64,000 bases of DNA from an uncultured Bacteroidales bacterium (GTDB lineage: Bacteria > Bacteroidota > Bacteroidia > Bacteroidales > UBA932). Position 1 is the first letter of the stretch; each line of letters opens with the position of its first letter. The stretch is taken from assembly GCA_934717185.1 (NCBI GenBank), contig CAKUYQ010000013.1:1-64000 (forward strand). Direction: 5' to 3'. Below are positions 43,456-51,450 of the stretch, in pieces. The notes below the pieces were generated by a model that searched no databases, was not told where the DNA came from, and was given only the letters and a program-made list of their open reading frames with translations. Both the position numbers and the translations under genes were made by a program.

Positions 43456-43639
43456 TTAGAAACAGTTGCAACCGACCTGTCAATCAGCGGAAAAGCGGTT
43501 GCCGAAAGCAGCTTATAGGAAACGGCGTCTGTTGAAGGACCGTTAGGATGCAAGGCATACTAAAAGGGACAACTCAGCCGTTTCAAGCTGCTTGATGGCA
43601 TAAGCAGTTGATTGACACGGAGAGCGAAACTGTTTCTAA
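43456..43639. repeat. 184-nt foldback (long interrupted inverted repeat)
   Basis: The arms pair in nested order: TTAGAAACAGTT (43456-43467) with AACTGTTTCTAA (43628-43639), GTCAATCA (43479-43486) with TGATTGAC (43609-43616), AAGCAGCTT (43506-43514) with AAGCTGCTT (43585-43593), and GAAACGGC (43519-43526) with GCCGTTTC (43577-43584). A loop of about 50 nt remains, itself with a short GTTG/CAAC pairing. It could be a structured RNA, a nonautonomous foldback element, or an invertible segment. No open frame is credible. Confidence 0.75.
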
Positions 43640-43714
43640 CATTGTACATATTGTGATTATGATATTTAATTATGTTGATTTTTCTATATATGGCATAGCC
43701 GTAATCAGTTTATA

Positions 43715-43932
43715 GTGTATGGTTTAAAGTTTATAGCCAATTAATTTGCTTTGGCTTTAGCTTTCTTTACCCTCTATACTCTCTATACTCTCTATACACT
43801 ATAAACTCTCAACTATTAATTTTTACTTGGCATTTGCTTTAGCTTTTTTACTCTCTTTACCCTCTTTACCCTCTTTACCCTCTCTACTCTCTCTACTCTT
43901 CAAAACGGCCAACGCCAATGCTAACGCCAAAG
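43715..43932. repeat. mosaic intergenic repeat, copy R3
   Basis: It contains TTTATAGTGTATGGTTTA, runs of CTCTATACTC and CTTTACC units, TATACACTATAAACTCTCAA and GCCAATGCTAACGCCAAAGC. The same modules occur as R4 at 47363-47640 on the other side of the YD-repeat gene, largely in inverted orientation. Confidence 0.7.
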
Positions 43933-46900
43933 CTATAAATTAGGTAGTTTATTGTCGGGAGAATAATAACCTCCCTCCACACTCTTACCCTCGTTGTCCA
44001 CAACCCTCTTCAACTTGCCGCCGTTGTTGTATTCGTATGTGTATACCTTCCCTGTGGCATCAATCAACTTGCTTATGCCAATCAACGGAATATACTCGTA
44101 CATCTCAACATCGGCATTGTTGTTTGCGCAAAGTGTCTTGATTGCCGTGCGCTGTTGCTCGCTCAGGCATCCTTCTAACGGAGTAGTCTCTATTCCTTGT
44201 AATCCGCTTATGCTTTTCAGTGAGCTGATGCTTATGTTTCTTCCCTGCAAAACAGGATAGAGTCCTCCATATCCCCACACAAAGCTTGTCTTTATACCGT
44301 TGATATCCTCCATCTCCAACAGTCTGCCTCTGTTGTCATATTTCAGATATGTCTCTTTAACATGCCACTTACCACTCACCATATCATACTTCTCAACTCT
44401 GTTTTTTACCAACAGGGTGTCCGATGGGGTTGTCTTCAATCCGTAAACGGTTCGCTCTCCCCCTACCAATGTTGAATCTCCAAAACCTGTACCTATGTAA
44501 TGCTCAATAGCAAGTGGTCTGTTTATATCAAACCGTCTTTTCATAAAGCGGTAAGCCTCCGATGCGTTTACCTCAGAGTCTGTAAGGTCTGTAACGAAGG
44601 TGTTCTTGTCTATGTATATGAGTTCTTCACTGCCTGTGCTTGTTGCTGTTATTACCTGACCGTGGCTGTTATAGCAATAGGCCACCTCTTTCTCTACATT
44701 TGAGCCTCCTCTCTTTTCCTTTAATTTTCTTCCTTTAAGTTCGTAGTTGTCCACAAAGGTTGGAACGGTAGAGATTTTCCTTATAAGGTATGCAGGGCAG
44801 TAGTTCTTGGACAGTTCTCTTGCCGTATTGTAGGTATACTGTTCCGTCAATGCCGGAGTACTCTCTGATGAGTTCTTGTATATGCTCTTTTGCAGGAGCT
44901 TGCCTCTGTCTCCGTGTCTTGATACAGCAGGCTGTACTATTGAGGTTATATCTGCATTATCTCTTCGCCAAGCACCAACAGTTTCAAACGCGTATGGCTC
45001 ATCGTATGTATTTTGTCTTTCAAGAAAATCCGCATAATCGGCGGAATCTGACGATGAGAATGTGTACTTGACGATACTGCCATCACTTTTAGTCTCGTAG
45101 ACAGTGGAATACTCTATATGTGAACCGTTATAGTTAGTGAGCGAGGAGGAGTAATAATCTATGTTCTCCGTTAACATAGGGGTGACCCGTGCCTGTGCAG
45201 TGTACTTGATATGGTATCTTGGGTAATTGAGCAGTGTACCGTTGCTTGTGTTGCCTGTCTTGTAGCTGTAACTACTGCCGCCTAATGATACACCGGCTTT
45301 GTCATAGTGGGTTATCCGCTTTATCCTTACTCCTCCGCACAGTCCCGATTGTGTTCTGTAACTTCCTTCATAGTGATTGAGGGAATCTCTCATGAAAACT
45401 CGTGAATAGTCATTGCCTTCATACTCAAAACTACTGTAACCTCCGCTTGGGTAGGTAATCTTTGTAAGCATACCTGTCATTGCCTTGGAGCTTACGGCAT
45501 CTCTGGTCGATTGATTTATGGTTTCACTGCTTTCGCCATTCTTGCAAACCTTAAGGAAAGGTATATTGGTTGAGTTGCCATCGTTCTTGCCGTTGTAGTA
45601 GCCCCAATGATCTACACTGAGTGTACCGTTGCCGGGAAAGCTGTTAGCCGTGTTGTAGGTCATCTTATAAGTACCCTCTCCCGATATATTGACCTCTTCC
45701 AAATAACTAACCCTTTTGCCGTTTGCCATCTTTTTGTAAGAAAGACCGCACTGCCTCACTGTCTTGTTGTTTGCCTTTACGGTGATACCGGTCATGCGGA
45801 TGCTCTGTTTATGGCGTATGGCAGAGGATGCAGCCAGGCTCATCTCTCCGTACTCATCACTCTCTTCGACAGGCTGTTGTGTATAGTTGAAAGAGATAAC
45901 AGTGCCGCCGTCTATCTTTATTTGGCTTAAAACAGGTATGTTCTGGTCTATTGTGACTATTTGGTGTTCCAAGTTCTTGCCATGAAACTCTACCTCTTGG
46001 ATGCTTCCGTCCCAGATGACCATATATTGCGTACCGCTTATGGCTATTCCTGCCGGTACCCTTACGCTGATATCATAATTGCGGTAGATATATTCAACCT
46101 TTCTACCATTGGGAGCTGTTATGGTACTGAGATGATATGCAACCGTGAGAGGTTTGCCTGTTTCACTGTCTTGCGGTTGTGAGGTCTCCTCTTCTGAAAA
46201 TTCATATTTGTAGCCGTCTGCCGTCTCTATGATTATACCCAATACATCCTCTGTGCTTCCCTCCTTGAAACTTATCCTGTAATCTTTGTTGTTGCCTCCG
46301 GTATTGTATACATAAACCTTTTTATTGACACCCAAATGGAAGCTGCCCGTATGACCAAGAAAATTGAAGTGAAAGAAATCCGGCATGGCATCGTACATGA
46401 TGTTGCCTGCGGCATTTGGGCTGCCATTAAAGCAGTATATCAAAGATGTAGGGTAAGCACCAACGGACACTATGTTTGTTCGTGATGCTCCCAACCTCCA
46501 TATCTTTGAGGTGGCCGGTATCTGTGATACGTTTCGGTACAGATTATAATAGCTGTTGCATTCATTGTCAACATCATCAAAATCGGGTAATCCTTGTGTA
46601 TCAATGGGTATATTGCCGCCTGCCATTAGTGTCCAGTCCGGCCCTAATACTCCGCCTCTCTTGTTGGGCTGAAGGCCGTTACTGCTGTAGGCCAATGATA
46701 CGGGGATGGTAAAGTCATTGTCTTTGTATTCATAGAATGGTATGTTGAGCTGTATTGTTCCGGTATAGAGGCTTGCTCCAACATCACCGTATTTGACCAT
46801 GTTCCATGAATCGGTTGAAGGGCGTTGTTTTTCTCCGTCCTGTACAAAGCCCGATTGGGCTTGCAATGTGATTGCAAAGGTGCTGACGAGCATACAGACT

Positions 46901-46935
46901 GCTATGCTGCGTAGCAAGAATTGAATTTTTTTCAT
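43933..46935 (-). CDS. YD/RHS-repeat-associated secreted protein
   Basis: A 1000-residue protein with a signal peptide (AITLQAQ), an N-terminal segment typical of Bacteroidota RHS partners (SWNMVKYGDVGASLYTGTIQLNIPFYEY, then LAYSSNGL, GVLGPDWTL), beta-rich repeats, and C-terminal YD-type repeats (YDNRGRLLEMEDINGIKTSFVWGY, YEYNNGGKLKRVVDNEGKSVEGGYY). It lacks a DPxG-type RHS core and a toxin tip, so it may be a shell or adaptor for the RHS toxin encoded downstream on the same strand. A TTGTCGGGA copy falls in its last codons (43952). Confidence 0.82.
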   Translation of the reverse strand: MKKIQFLLRSIAVCMLVSTFAITLQAQSGFVQDGEKQRPSTDSWNMVKYGDVGASLYTGTIQLNIPFYEYKDNDFTIPVSLAYSSNGLQPNKRGGVLGPDWTLMAGGNIPIDTQGLPDFDDVDNECNSYYNLYRNVSQIPATSKIWRLGASRTNIVSVGAYPTSLIYCFNGSPNAAGNIMYDAMPDFFHFNFLGHTGSFHLGVNKKVYVYNTGGNNKDYRISFKEGSTEDVLGIIIETADGYKYEFSEEETSQPQDSETGKPLTVAYHLSTITAPNGRKVEYIYRNYDISVRVPAGIAISGTQYMVIWDGSIQEVEFHGKNLEHQIVTIDQNIPVLSQIKIDGGTVISFNYTQQPVEESDEYGEMSLAASSAIRHKQSIRMTGITVKANNKTVRQCGLSYKKMANGKRVSYLEEVNISGEGTYKMTYNTANSFPGNGTLSVDHWGYYNGKNDGNSTNIPFLKVCKNGESSETINQSTRDAVSSKAMTGMLTKITYPSGGYSSFEYEGNDYSRVFMRDSLNHYEGSYRTQSGLCGGVRIKRITHYDKAGVSLGGSSYSYKTGNTSNGTLLNYPRYHIKYTAQARVTPMLTENIDYYSSSLTNYNGSHIEYSTVYETKSDGSIVKYTFSSSDSADYADFLERQNTYDEPYAFETVGAWRRDNADITSIVQPAVSRHGDRGKLLQKSIYKNSSESTPALTEQYTYNTARELSKNYCPAYLIRKISTVPTFVDNYELKGRKLKEKRGGSNVEKEVAYCYNSHGQVITATSTGSEELIYIDKNTFVTDLTDSEVNASEAYRFMKRRFDINRPLAIEHYIGTGFGDSTLVGGERTVYGLKTTPSDTLLVKNRVEKYDMVSGKWHVKETYLKYDNRGRLLEMEDINGIKTSFVWGYGGLYPVLQGRNISISSLKSISGLQGIETTPLEGCLSEQQRTAIKTLCANNNADVEMYEYIPLIGISKLIDATGKVYTYEYNNGGKLKRVVDNEGKSVEGGYYSPDNKLPNL

Positions 46936-47301
46936 AATCTTAATAATTTTTTAAAGGTTAAATCAAAAATAACCAAACGTTTAAGGAGACGTTTTTGCTC
47001 CATAACTTCCAAACGTGTTAAATAATACAAATGGCCACGGATTAACACGTTGTATACAGTGTGATACTTGCTGCTATCCGATATCAATAGCGTCATTGTT
47101 CTGCTCCGGCTCACAGTGCATTCCTTGGCACTGCTGCAGTTTGTCCTTTAAAACTATATACTTTTAGTATATTCCATATGGAGCAGGTGGTGAATGTTGA
47201 GATTACTGCTGTTCTGCTGTGTGCGCAAGCCTTTTTCTTGCTGTTAAGTGGAAAACGGTTTCCGGCGGAACGGTGCAGACATCTCTCCAAAACCTTCGCT
47301 A
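46936..47301 (-). other. long 5' leader of the YD-repeat gene
   Basis: About 365 nt between the -7 box at 47302-47309 and the start codon. It contains several small dyads, such as AAACGT repeats near 46975-47015 and TATACT/AGTATA around 47160-47172. No open frame is credible. A leader this long suggests post-transcriptional control or an unmarked second promoter. Confidence 0.35.
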
Positions 47302-47309
47302 CAAAGATA
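47302..47309 (-). promoter_or_regulatory. -7 box upstream of the YD-repeat gene
   Basis: Read on the minus strand, TATCTTTG matches TAnnTTTG exactly and is followed by TAGC, the same context as other boxes here. It is 367 nt from the start codon. Confidence 0.4.
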
Positions 47310-47362
47310 ATAAAAGTTGCGCGAAAGCGAAAATTTTCTGTAAATCTGTTTGCTGTTGACCT

Positions 47363-47640
47363 TAATTTAGTTTATAGTTGAGAGTTTATAGTGTATAGAA
47401 GGTAAAGAGAGTAAAGAAAGTAAGAAGCGTTGGCATTGGCGTTAGCCTTAATTTAGTTGAAAGTGTATGGTTTATAGTGTATAGACAGTTTTTAAGTTAA
47501 TAGCAGCAAAGCTTAAAGTAAAAAACTAATATCTTTAAATCTATCAACTGATTAACTGACTTTAAACTATAAACAATAAACTTAATCAACTAAGGCAAAT
47601 GCCAAGGCTAAAGCTGATTGTAACTATATAGTTGCTTAGT
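47363..47640. repeat. mosaic intergenic repeat, copy R4
   Basis: It contains TTTATAGTTGAGAGTTTATA, GGTAAAGAGAGTAAAG, GCATTGGCGTTAGCCTTAAT, AGTTGAAAGTGTATGGTTTA and GGCAAATGCCAAGGCTAAAG. The first three modules match R3 in reverse orientation, and the last two also match R1 and R2. It lies on the right edge of the RHS island. Confidence 0.7.
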
Positions 47641-47682
47641 TGTTAAAGTCAAAGCGAACATATTACCATATAGGCGGTTTAA

Positions 47683-47714
47683 GTAATCTTAAAAAAATAA
47701 CTTGGTAATCTTTT
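47683..47714. mobile_element. MITE end fragment E
   Basis: GTAATCTTAAAAAAATAAC and TTGGTAATCTTTT match the left end of the MITE over about 31 bp; the rest is missing. TAA precedes it at 47680-47682. It lies directly in front of the sigma-54 activator promoter and may contribute its -33 TTG. Confidence 0.7.
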
Positions 47715-47727
47715 ACTGAAAATAATT

Positions 47728-47735
47728 TAACTTTG
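47728..47735 (+). promoter_or_regulatory. -7 box of the sigma-54 activator gene
   Basis: TAACTTTG matches TAnnTTTG exactly but lies only 5 nt before the ATG, so the mRNA would be leaderless or nearly so. TTG in the MITE fragment (47702-47704) is about 23 nt upstream and could serve as -33 box. Confidence 0.5.
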
Positions 47736-47740
47736 CAGAT

Positions 47741-48994
47741 ATGGACTTACAATATATTAAACAGAGATACGAGATAGTTGGAGATGACCCTGTTCTTAAC
47801 AGAGCCATTGAGATTGCCGTTCAGGTGGCGCCAACGGATCTGTCTGTATTGGTTACCGGAGAGAGCGGAGTAGGCAAGGAGGTAATACCTCAGATCATCC
47901 ACCAGAACAGTTCGAGAAAACATAATGCATATATAGCCGTAAACTGCGGCGCAATCCCGGAGGGGACAATAGATTCAGAACTTTTCGGGCATGAGAAAGG
48001 CTCATTCACCGGTGCCCAGGAGACAAGGAAGGGCTATTTTGAGGTTGCAGACGGTGGAACAATCTTTTTGGATGAGGTTGCAGAGTTGCCGCTTTCAACG
48101 CAAGTGAGGTTACTTAGGGTGCTTCAGAGCGGTGAGTTCTATAAGGTTGGCTCATCAAAGGTGCAAAAGACCAATGTGCGCGTTGTGGGGGCTACAAATG
48201 TTAATGTGCCGCATGCAATACGCCAAGGGAAATTTAGGGAGGACCTCTACTACAGGTTAAATACCGTTCCAATAACACTGCCTGCCTTAAGGGAGAGAAA
48301 AGCTGATATCCATAACCTGTTCAGAAAGTTTGCATTGGATTTTGCAGACAAGTATCAGATGCCATCTGTAAGGCTTACCCCGGATGCTGTGCATCTTTTG
48401 GAAAATTACCGCTGGCCCGGAAATATAAGGCAGCTCAAGAATGTGGCAGAGCAGATGTCTGTCTTGGAGAAGGAGAGGACCATAACCCCGGAGATTCTAA
48501 TGAAATATCTGCCGCCGGATACTCCGGATCAGCTGCCTGTCGTTGGGGGTGGCAGAGGGAATGAGGATATTCTTCCCGACAGAGAGATCATCTACAAGAT
48601 ATTGTCTCAGTTAAGGAATGAGATAGACGACCTTAAGATAGAGGTGAACAGTCTTAAAGCGGGCTCACAGCAAGGTGGCGGTGGGCTGCTTAGAAGAACG
48701 GCGGTGGCTTGTCAGCAGCCGGGGACAGATGTTATACCGGCTCACCATACATTGTCTCACGATGTTATGCTTATCCATTCGGGCGAAAGAGCAGAGGAGG
48801 AGCCTGCATACGAACAGTTTACGGAGGAGCAAGGTGGAGAGCAGGAGACGGTTATGTCTATCCCTTCAGTGAATGCAGATTTAATCAAAAAGTGCCTCGA
48901 AAAGCACAATGGCAAACGGAAAGCAGCGGCGCAAGAGCTTGGAATATCTGAAAGGACACTTTACAGAAAGATAAAAGAACTTAATTTGGCATAA
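47741..48994 (+). CDS. sigma-54-dependent transcriptional activator (no receiver domain)
   Basis: A 417-residue AAA+ activator that remodels RNA polymerase-sigma-54. Walker A GESGVGKE is at 40-47 and the sigma-54 contact loop is GSFTGA (87-92, GAFTGA-like). Walker B IFLDEV and the arginine-rich FREDLYYRLN follow. The C-terminal Fis-type helix-turn-helix spans about 380-417 (KRKAAAQELGISERTLYRKI). The AAA+ domain begins near residue 12, so there is no N-terminal sensory domain and activity may be constitutive. The linker of about 260-375 is Gly/Gln-rich and probably disordered. The gene leads an operon with lptE and secG. Confidence 0.95.
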   Translation: MDLQYIKQRYEIVGDDPVLNRAIEIAVQVAPTDLSVLVTGESGVGKEVIPQIIHQNSSRKHNAYIAVNCGAIPEGTIDSELFGHEKGSFTGAQETRKGYFEVADGGTIFLDEVAELPLSTQVRLLRVLQSGEFYKVGSSKVQKTNVRVVGATNVNVPHAIRQGKFREDLYYRLNTVPITLPALRERKADIHNLFRKFALDFADKYQMPSVRLTPDAVHLLENYRWPGNIRQLKNVAEQMSVLEKERTITPEILMKYLPPDTPDQLPVVGGGRGNEDILPDREIIYKILSQLRNEIDDLKIEVNSLKAGSQQGGGGLLRRTAVACQQPGTDVIPAHHTLSHDVMLIHSGERAEEEPAYEQFTEEQGGEQETVMSIPSVNADLIKKCLEKHNGKRKAAAQELGISERTLYRKIKELNLA

Positions 48995-49013
48995 TATAAT
49001 TTGTTGGGAAGCT

Positions 49014-49523
49014 ATGTATAAAGGAAAAATATATCTTATAACAGTTCTGCTGTTTTCTCTTTTGGCGGGGTGCGGAATATACAAGTTTAATGCAACCTCC
49101 ATATCACCGGATGTTAAGACAATCTCTATATATACAATAGAGAACAGGGCGATGAAGGTGAATCCGTCTCTGAGCAACCAGATTACGGAGGCGTTGCAGG
49201 ATAAGTTTAGAAAGCTCACAAAATTGGATGCCGTAACCGATGGCGGAGATTTGGAGATATCGGGGTTCATAATGAGCTACGACATTACCCCTACGGCGGT
49301 TACATCTGATGAGGTGGCTTCCAAAAACAGGCTTACGGTAACTGTAAACATATCATTCACTAATAATAAAGATGAGAGCCAAAGTTTTGAATCAAAGTCT
49401 TTTGCGGCCTTTCAGGATTATGACTCTAATATGACCTTTGAATCTGCAGAGGCGCAATTGGTAGACCAGATTGTAGAGACTTTGGTAGAGGATATTTTTA
49501 ATGCAACGGTTGCTAACTGGTAA
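49014..49523 (+). CDS. lptE: LptE-family LPS-assembly lipoprotein
   Basis: A 169-residue lipoprotein with lipobox LLAGC. The body matches the Bacteroidota LptE type: GIYKFNATSISPDVKTISI, then an IENRA and SLSNQITEALQDKF segment, and a beta-rich end. LptE forms the outer-membrane plug of the LptD translocon for LPS. It is 19 bp after the activator gene and 12 bp before the next gene. Confidence 0.9.
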   Translation: MYKGKIYLITVLLFSLLAGCGIYKFNATSISPDVKTISIYTIENRAMKVNPSLSNQITEALQDKFRKLTKLDAVTDGGDLEISGFIMSYDITPTAVTSDEVASKNRLTVTVNISFTNNKDESQSFESKSFAAFQDYDSNMTFESAEAQLVDQIVETLVEDIFNATVANW

Positions 49524-49535
49524 TTTTACAAGAGT

Positions 49536-50135
49536 ATGACAGAGGATTTGAGTTCTATAGAGCAGTTGATCTCCATCTATCCGTGGTATCAGGGTGCCAG
49601 AGTGGAGCTGATTCTTAAATTGGCGGAGATAAGTAAGGAGACAGCCCGGGAAAAATTAAGGGAGTCGTTTTCGTTTGTGCCGTTTCCGGAATGGATTGCA
49701 ACTAAAATAGAGGGTATTGAGAGTGCAAAGAAACGCTCCGAAAATGATAAGGTCATTCAATCTCAGATCCAGCAGGCCAAGAAGATATTTGTGGTTGGCG
49801 GAGATTATTTCAGCAGGGAGGAGTTGGAGAGTGTAAACAATGACAATGAGGCAAGAGAAGATTCTCCTGCTATCCCTATTGAAGCGGCAAGGTCATTGGA
49901 GAGGGAGAGAGCCGTAAAAAGAGATGGTGCAAATAGCGGGGTGGATCCGTTAATTTTTTACACTGAGACACTTGCGCAGATTTATACACAGCAGGAGTGC
50001 TGGAGGGAGGCTTTGGATGTTTATTCAAAACTTATTTTGCTATATCCGGAAAAAAGTGTTTACTTTGCAAGTCTTGTGAATGACATAAAATTAAAGATGT
50101 CATCGAGTAGAGAAAATAATATTAAAAATTTATAA
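49536..50135 (+). CDS. conserved hypothetical protein with TPR-like C-terminus
   Basis: A 199-residue cytosolic protein without signal peptide. It starts with helical repeats (LSSIEQLISIYPWYQGARVELILKL), has a charged, probably disordered middle, and ends with a TPR-like hairpin (LAQIYTQQECWREALDVYSKLILLYPEKS). The family is unnamed to me. It lies between lptE and secG in an operon order that I recognise from Bacteroidota, so an envelope or secretion role is plausible. Confidence 0.75.
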   Translation: MTEDLSSIEQLISIYPWYQGARVELILKLAEISKETAREKLRESFSFVPFPEWIATKIEGIESAKKRSENDKVIQSQIQQAKKIFVVGGDYFSREELESVNNDNEAREDSPAIPIEAARSLERERAVKRDGANSGVDPLIFYTETLAQIYTQQECWREALDVYSKLILLYPEKSVYFASLVNDIKLKMSSSRENNIKNL

Positions 50136-50137
50136 AT

Positions 50138-50521
50138 ATGTATACCGCAATTTCTATTCTTATTGTTATTGCAAGCGTCTTGCTTACTATAATAGTGTTG
50201 CTTCAGAACTCAAAAGGTGGTGGACTTGCAGCTAACTTTGCTGCCGGAAATCAGACTTTCGGAGTGAGACAGACTGCAGATTTTCTTGAAAAATCAACTT
50301 GGACCTTAGCTATTACAATTATTGTTCTTTGCATCTTGGCTACAGCGTTTATTGCAAACAGAGCTGTTGAGAACAGAACAGATATTACAGACAGGGTATT
50401 GAATACAGCTGTGCAAGGACAGCCTCAGTTTAATCAGGAGGAGGCTATGCAGCAGGTACAGGGAGAGGCACAGCAGAGTGCTAATCCTGCAGAAGAGGCA
50501 TCTGCAGCTACTCAAGAGTAA
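50138..50521 (+). CDS. secG: protein translocase subunit SecG
   Basis: A 127-residue membrane subunit of the SecYEG channel. There are two transmembrane helices (about 3-22 and 53-72) joined by the conserved LLQNSKGGGLAANFAAGNQTFGVRQTADFLEK loop. The C-terminal Gln/Ala-rich tail (about 85-127) is longer than in E. coli and typical for Bacteroidota. It starts 2 bp after the previous gene, and a strong terminator follows. Confidence 0.95.
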   Translation: MYTAISILIVIASVLLTIIVLLQNSKGGGLAANFAAGNQTFGVRQTADFLEKSTWTLAITIIVLCILATAFIANRAVENRTDITDRVLNTAVQGQPQFNQEEAMQQVQGEAQQSANPAEEASAATQE

Positions 50522-50578
50522 ATGGCTTAACATTTTCTTAACATCTTTAATAATTAAGCATTAGTTTGACAAACAAGG

Positions 50579-50617
50579 AATTACAGGTCTCAACGAGTTG
50601 AGACCTGTAATTTTTTT
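50579..50617 (+). terminator. intrinsic terminator after secG
   Basis: AATTACAGGTCTCAAC pairs with GTTGAGACCTGTAATT around a GA loop, followed by a T-run. It closes the activator-lptE-secG operon. Confidence 0.95.
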
Positions 50618-50621
50618 GTCA

Positions 50622-50656
50622 TTTTACAGTACTATGTGTTGCATAGTACTGTAAAA
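50622..50656. promoter_or_regulatory. 15-bp perfect palindrome at the pspC promoter
   Basis: TTTTACAGTACTATG (50622-50636) and CATAGTACTGTAAAA (50642-50656) form a perfect inverted repeat around TGTTG. The loop holds TTG (50639-50641), which is 21 nt from the -7 box TATATTTG at 50663-50670, so the palindrome covers the -33 region. It is a good operator candidate for the PadR regulator in the operon, or it may be part of the terminator region. Confidence 0.65.
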
Positions 50657-50662
50657 AGTAGA

Positions 50663-50670
50663 TATATTTG
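50663..50670 (+). promoter_or_regulatory. -7 box of the pspC-padR-pspC operon
   Basis: TATATTTG matches TAnnTTTG exactly, with TTG 21 nt upstream. The transcript would have a leader of about 140 nt that includes the conserved 50738-50781 element. Confidence 0.65.
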
Positions 50671-50725
50671 CAATGCAAAAAACAAGGTGAGAAACAGTAC
50701 CTTGTAAGAATAGAATAATGTAGGA

Positions 50726-50794
50726 GGAATTATTGTTGAGAGAGAACGGTAGTGAACGGCTATCAGACTCTCACAAATTTTGGTTATTTTTTTA
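50726..50794 (+). CDS. possible leader peptide in the pspC 5' leader
   Basis: After AGGAGG (50722-50727) a frame with TTG start candidates reads LRENGSERLSDSHKFWLFF and then stops at TAA (about 50792-50794). The core matches the open frame upstream of the radical SAM gene. There is no ATG start, so coding is uncertain; it could simply be an RNA element. Confidence 0.2.
50738..50781 (+). promoter_or_regulatory. conserved 44-nt 5'-leader element, copy 2
   Basis: It is identical to 127-170 except AAC GGT in place of AAT GAT. It lies between the -7 box and the pspC start, hence inside the mRNA leader. The GAGAG/CTCTC outer pairing is kept, and the inner stem is kept through a G-U pair. Confidence 0.5.
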
Positions 50795-50819
50795 AGTTAA
50801 GATTAAATATTTCAATAAG

Positions 50820-51434
50820 ATGAAAAAGATAGTGAATATCAGTTTGTCCGGCAGAGGCTTTAGTGTGGATGAGGATGCATATGTTGCTCTAAAGAATTAT
50901 CTGAGCGTGTTTAAAAACAAAATAGCTAATGAGCTTCAGTGGAAGGAGGTTATGGATGATGTTGAAAGACGAATATCCGAGTTGTTTACAGAGAAATTGG
51001 GGAACGGCTATAAGGATGTTGTGAATATTAACATGGTAAATGAAGTTATAATGCAATTGGGGCTTCCCGATGGCTCTGAATATAACTTTAGCACTGCGGA
51101 GGAATCCTATGGTGAAGCAGGTACTACCGATTCTCGGGAACCCAATGGCTTTGGACAGAATGTAGATAGGACTGCAAAAAAGGTTCTTTACAGAAATCCG
51201 GATGATACCAAAATAGGCGGAGTGTGCAGTGGATTGGCTCTTTATATTGGAGTTGATACTACTTTACTGAGGGTTATATTTTTAGTGCTGCTCATTTTGG
51301 GCTCTTCGGGATTTTGGATCTACTTGATTTTCTGGATTGTGGTACCAAAGGCCATTACACCTCTTGAAAAGTGCCAAATGTACGGTTTGCCTGTTAATGC
51401 CGAGAATCTGAGCAAATTTGCCGTTAAAAAATAA
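50820..51434 (+). CDS. PspC domain protein
   Basis: A 204-residue protein. The N-terminal part (1-90) is a small alpha/beta region with a repeated pattern seen also in the larger PspC gene downstream (ISGRGFSVDEDAYVALKNYLSVF and a VERRISELFTEKL helix). A PspC domain follows (about 118-185; KVLYRNPDDTKIGGVCSGLALYIGVDTTLLRVIFLVLL, then two hydrophobic stretches). PspC proteins sense envelope stress at the inner membrane. It leads an operon with padR and a second pspC gene. Confidence 0.9.
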   Translation: MKKIVNISLSGRGFSVDEDAYVALKNYLSVFKNKIANELQWKEVMDDVERRISELFTEKLGNGYKDVVNINMVNEVIMQLGLPDGSEYNFSTAEESYGEAGTTDSREPNGFGQNVDRTAKKVLYRNPDDTKIGGVCSGLALYIGVDTTLLRVIFLVLLILGSSGFWIYLIFWIVVPKAITPLEKCQMYGLPVNAENLSKFAVKK

Positions 51435-51450
51435 TACAAGGAGAGTTGCT

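Noticed and set aside
43456..43639. Hammerhead or other known ribozyme in the foldback
   Set aside because: GAAAC is present, but the CUGAUGA core is not found on either strand in the right place.
43741..43900. CRISPR-like array in the CTCTATACTC/CTTTACC repeats
   Set aside because: Units are short and directly adjacent without spacers; this is low-complexity DNA, and no cas genes are near.
46476..47381. Several 60-80 codon frames around the YD-repeat gene start and its upstream region
   Set aside because: They are antisense to the real gene or lie in leader/repeat DNA and have no coherent protein features.
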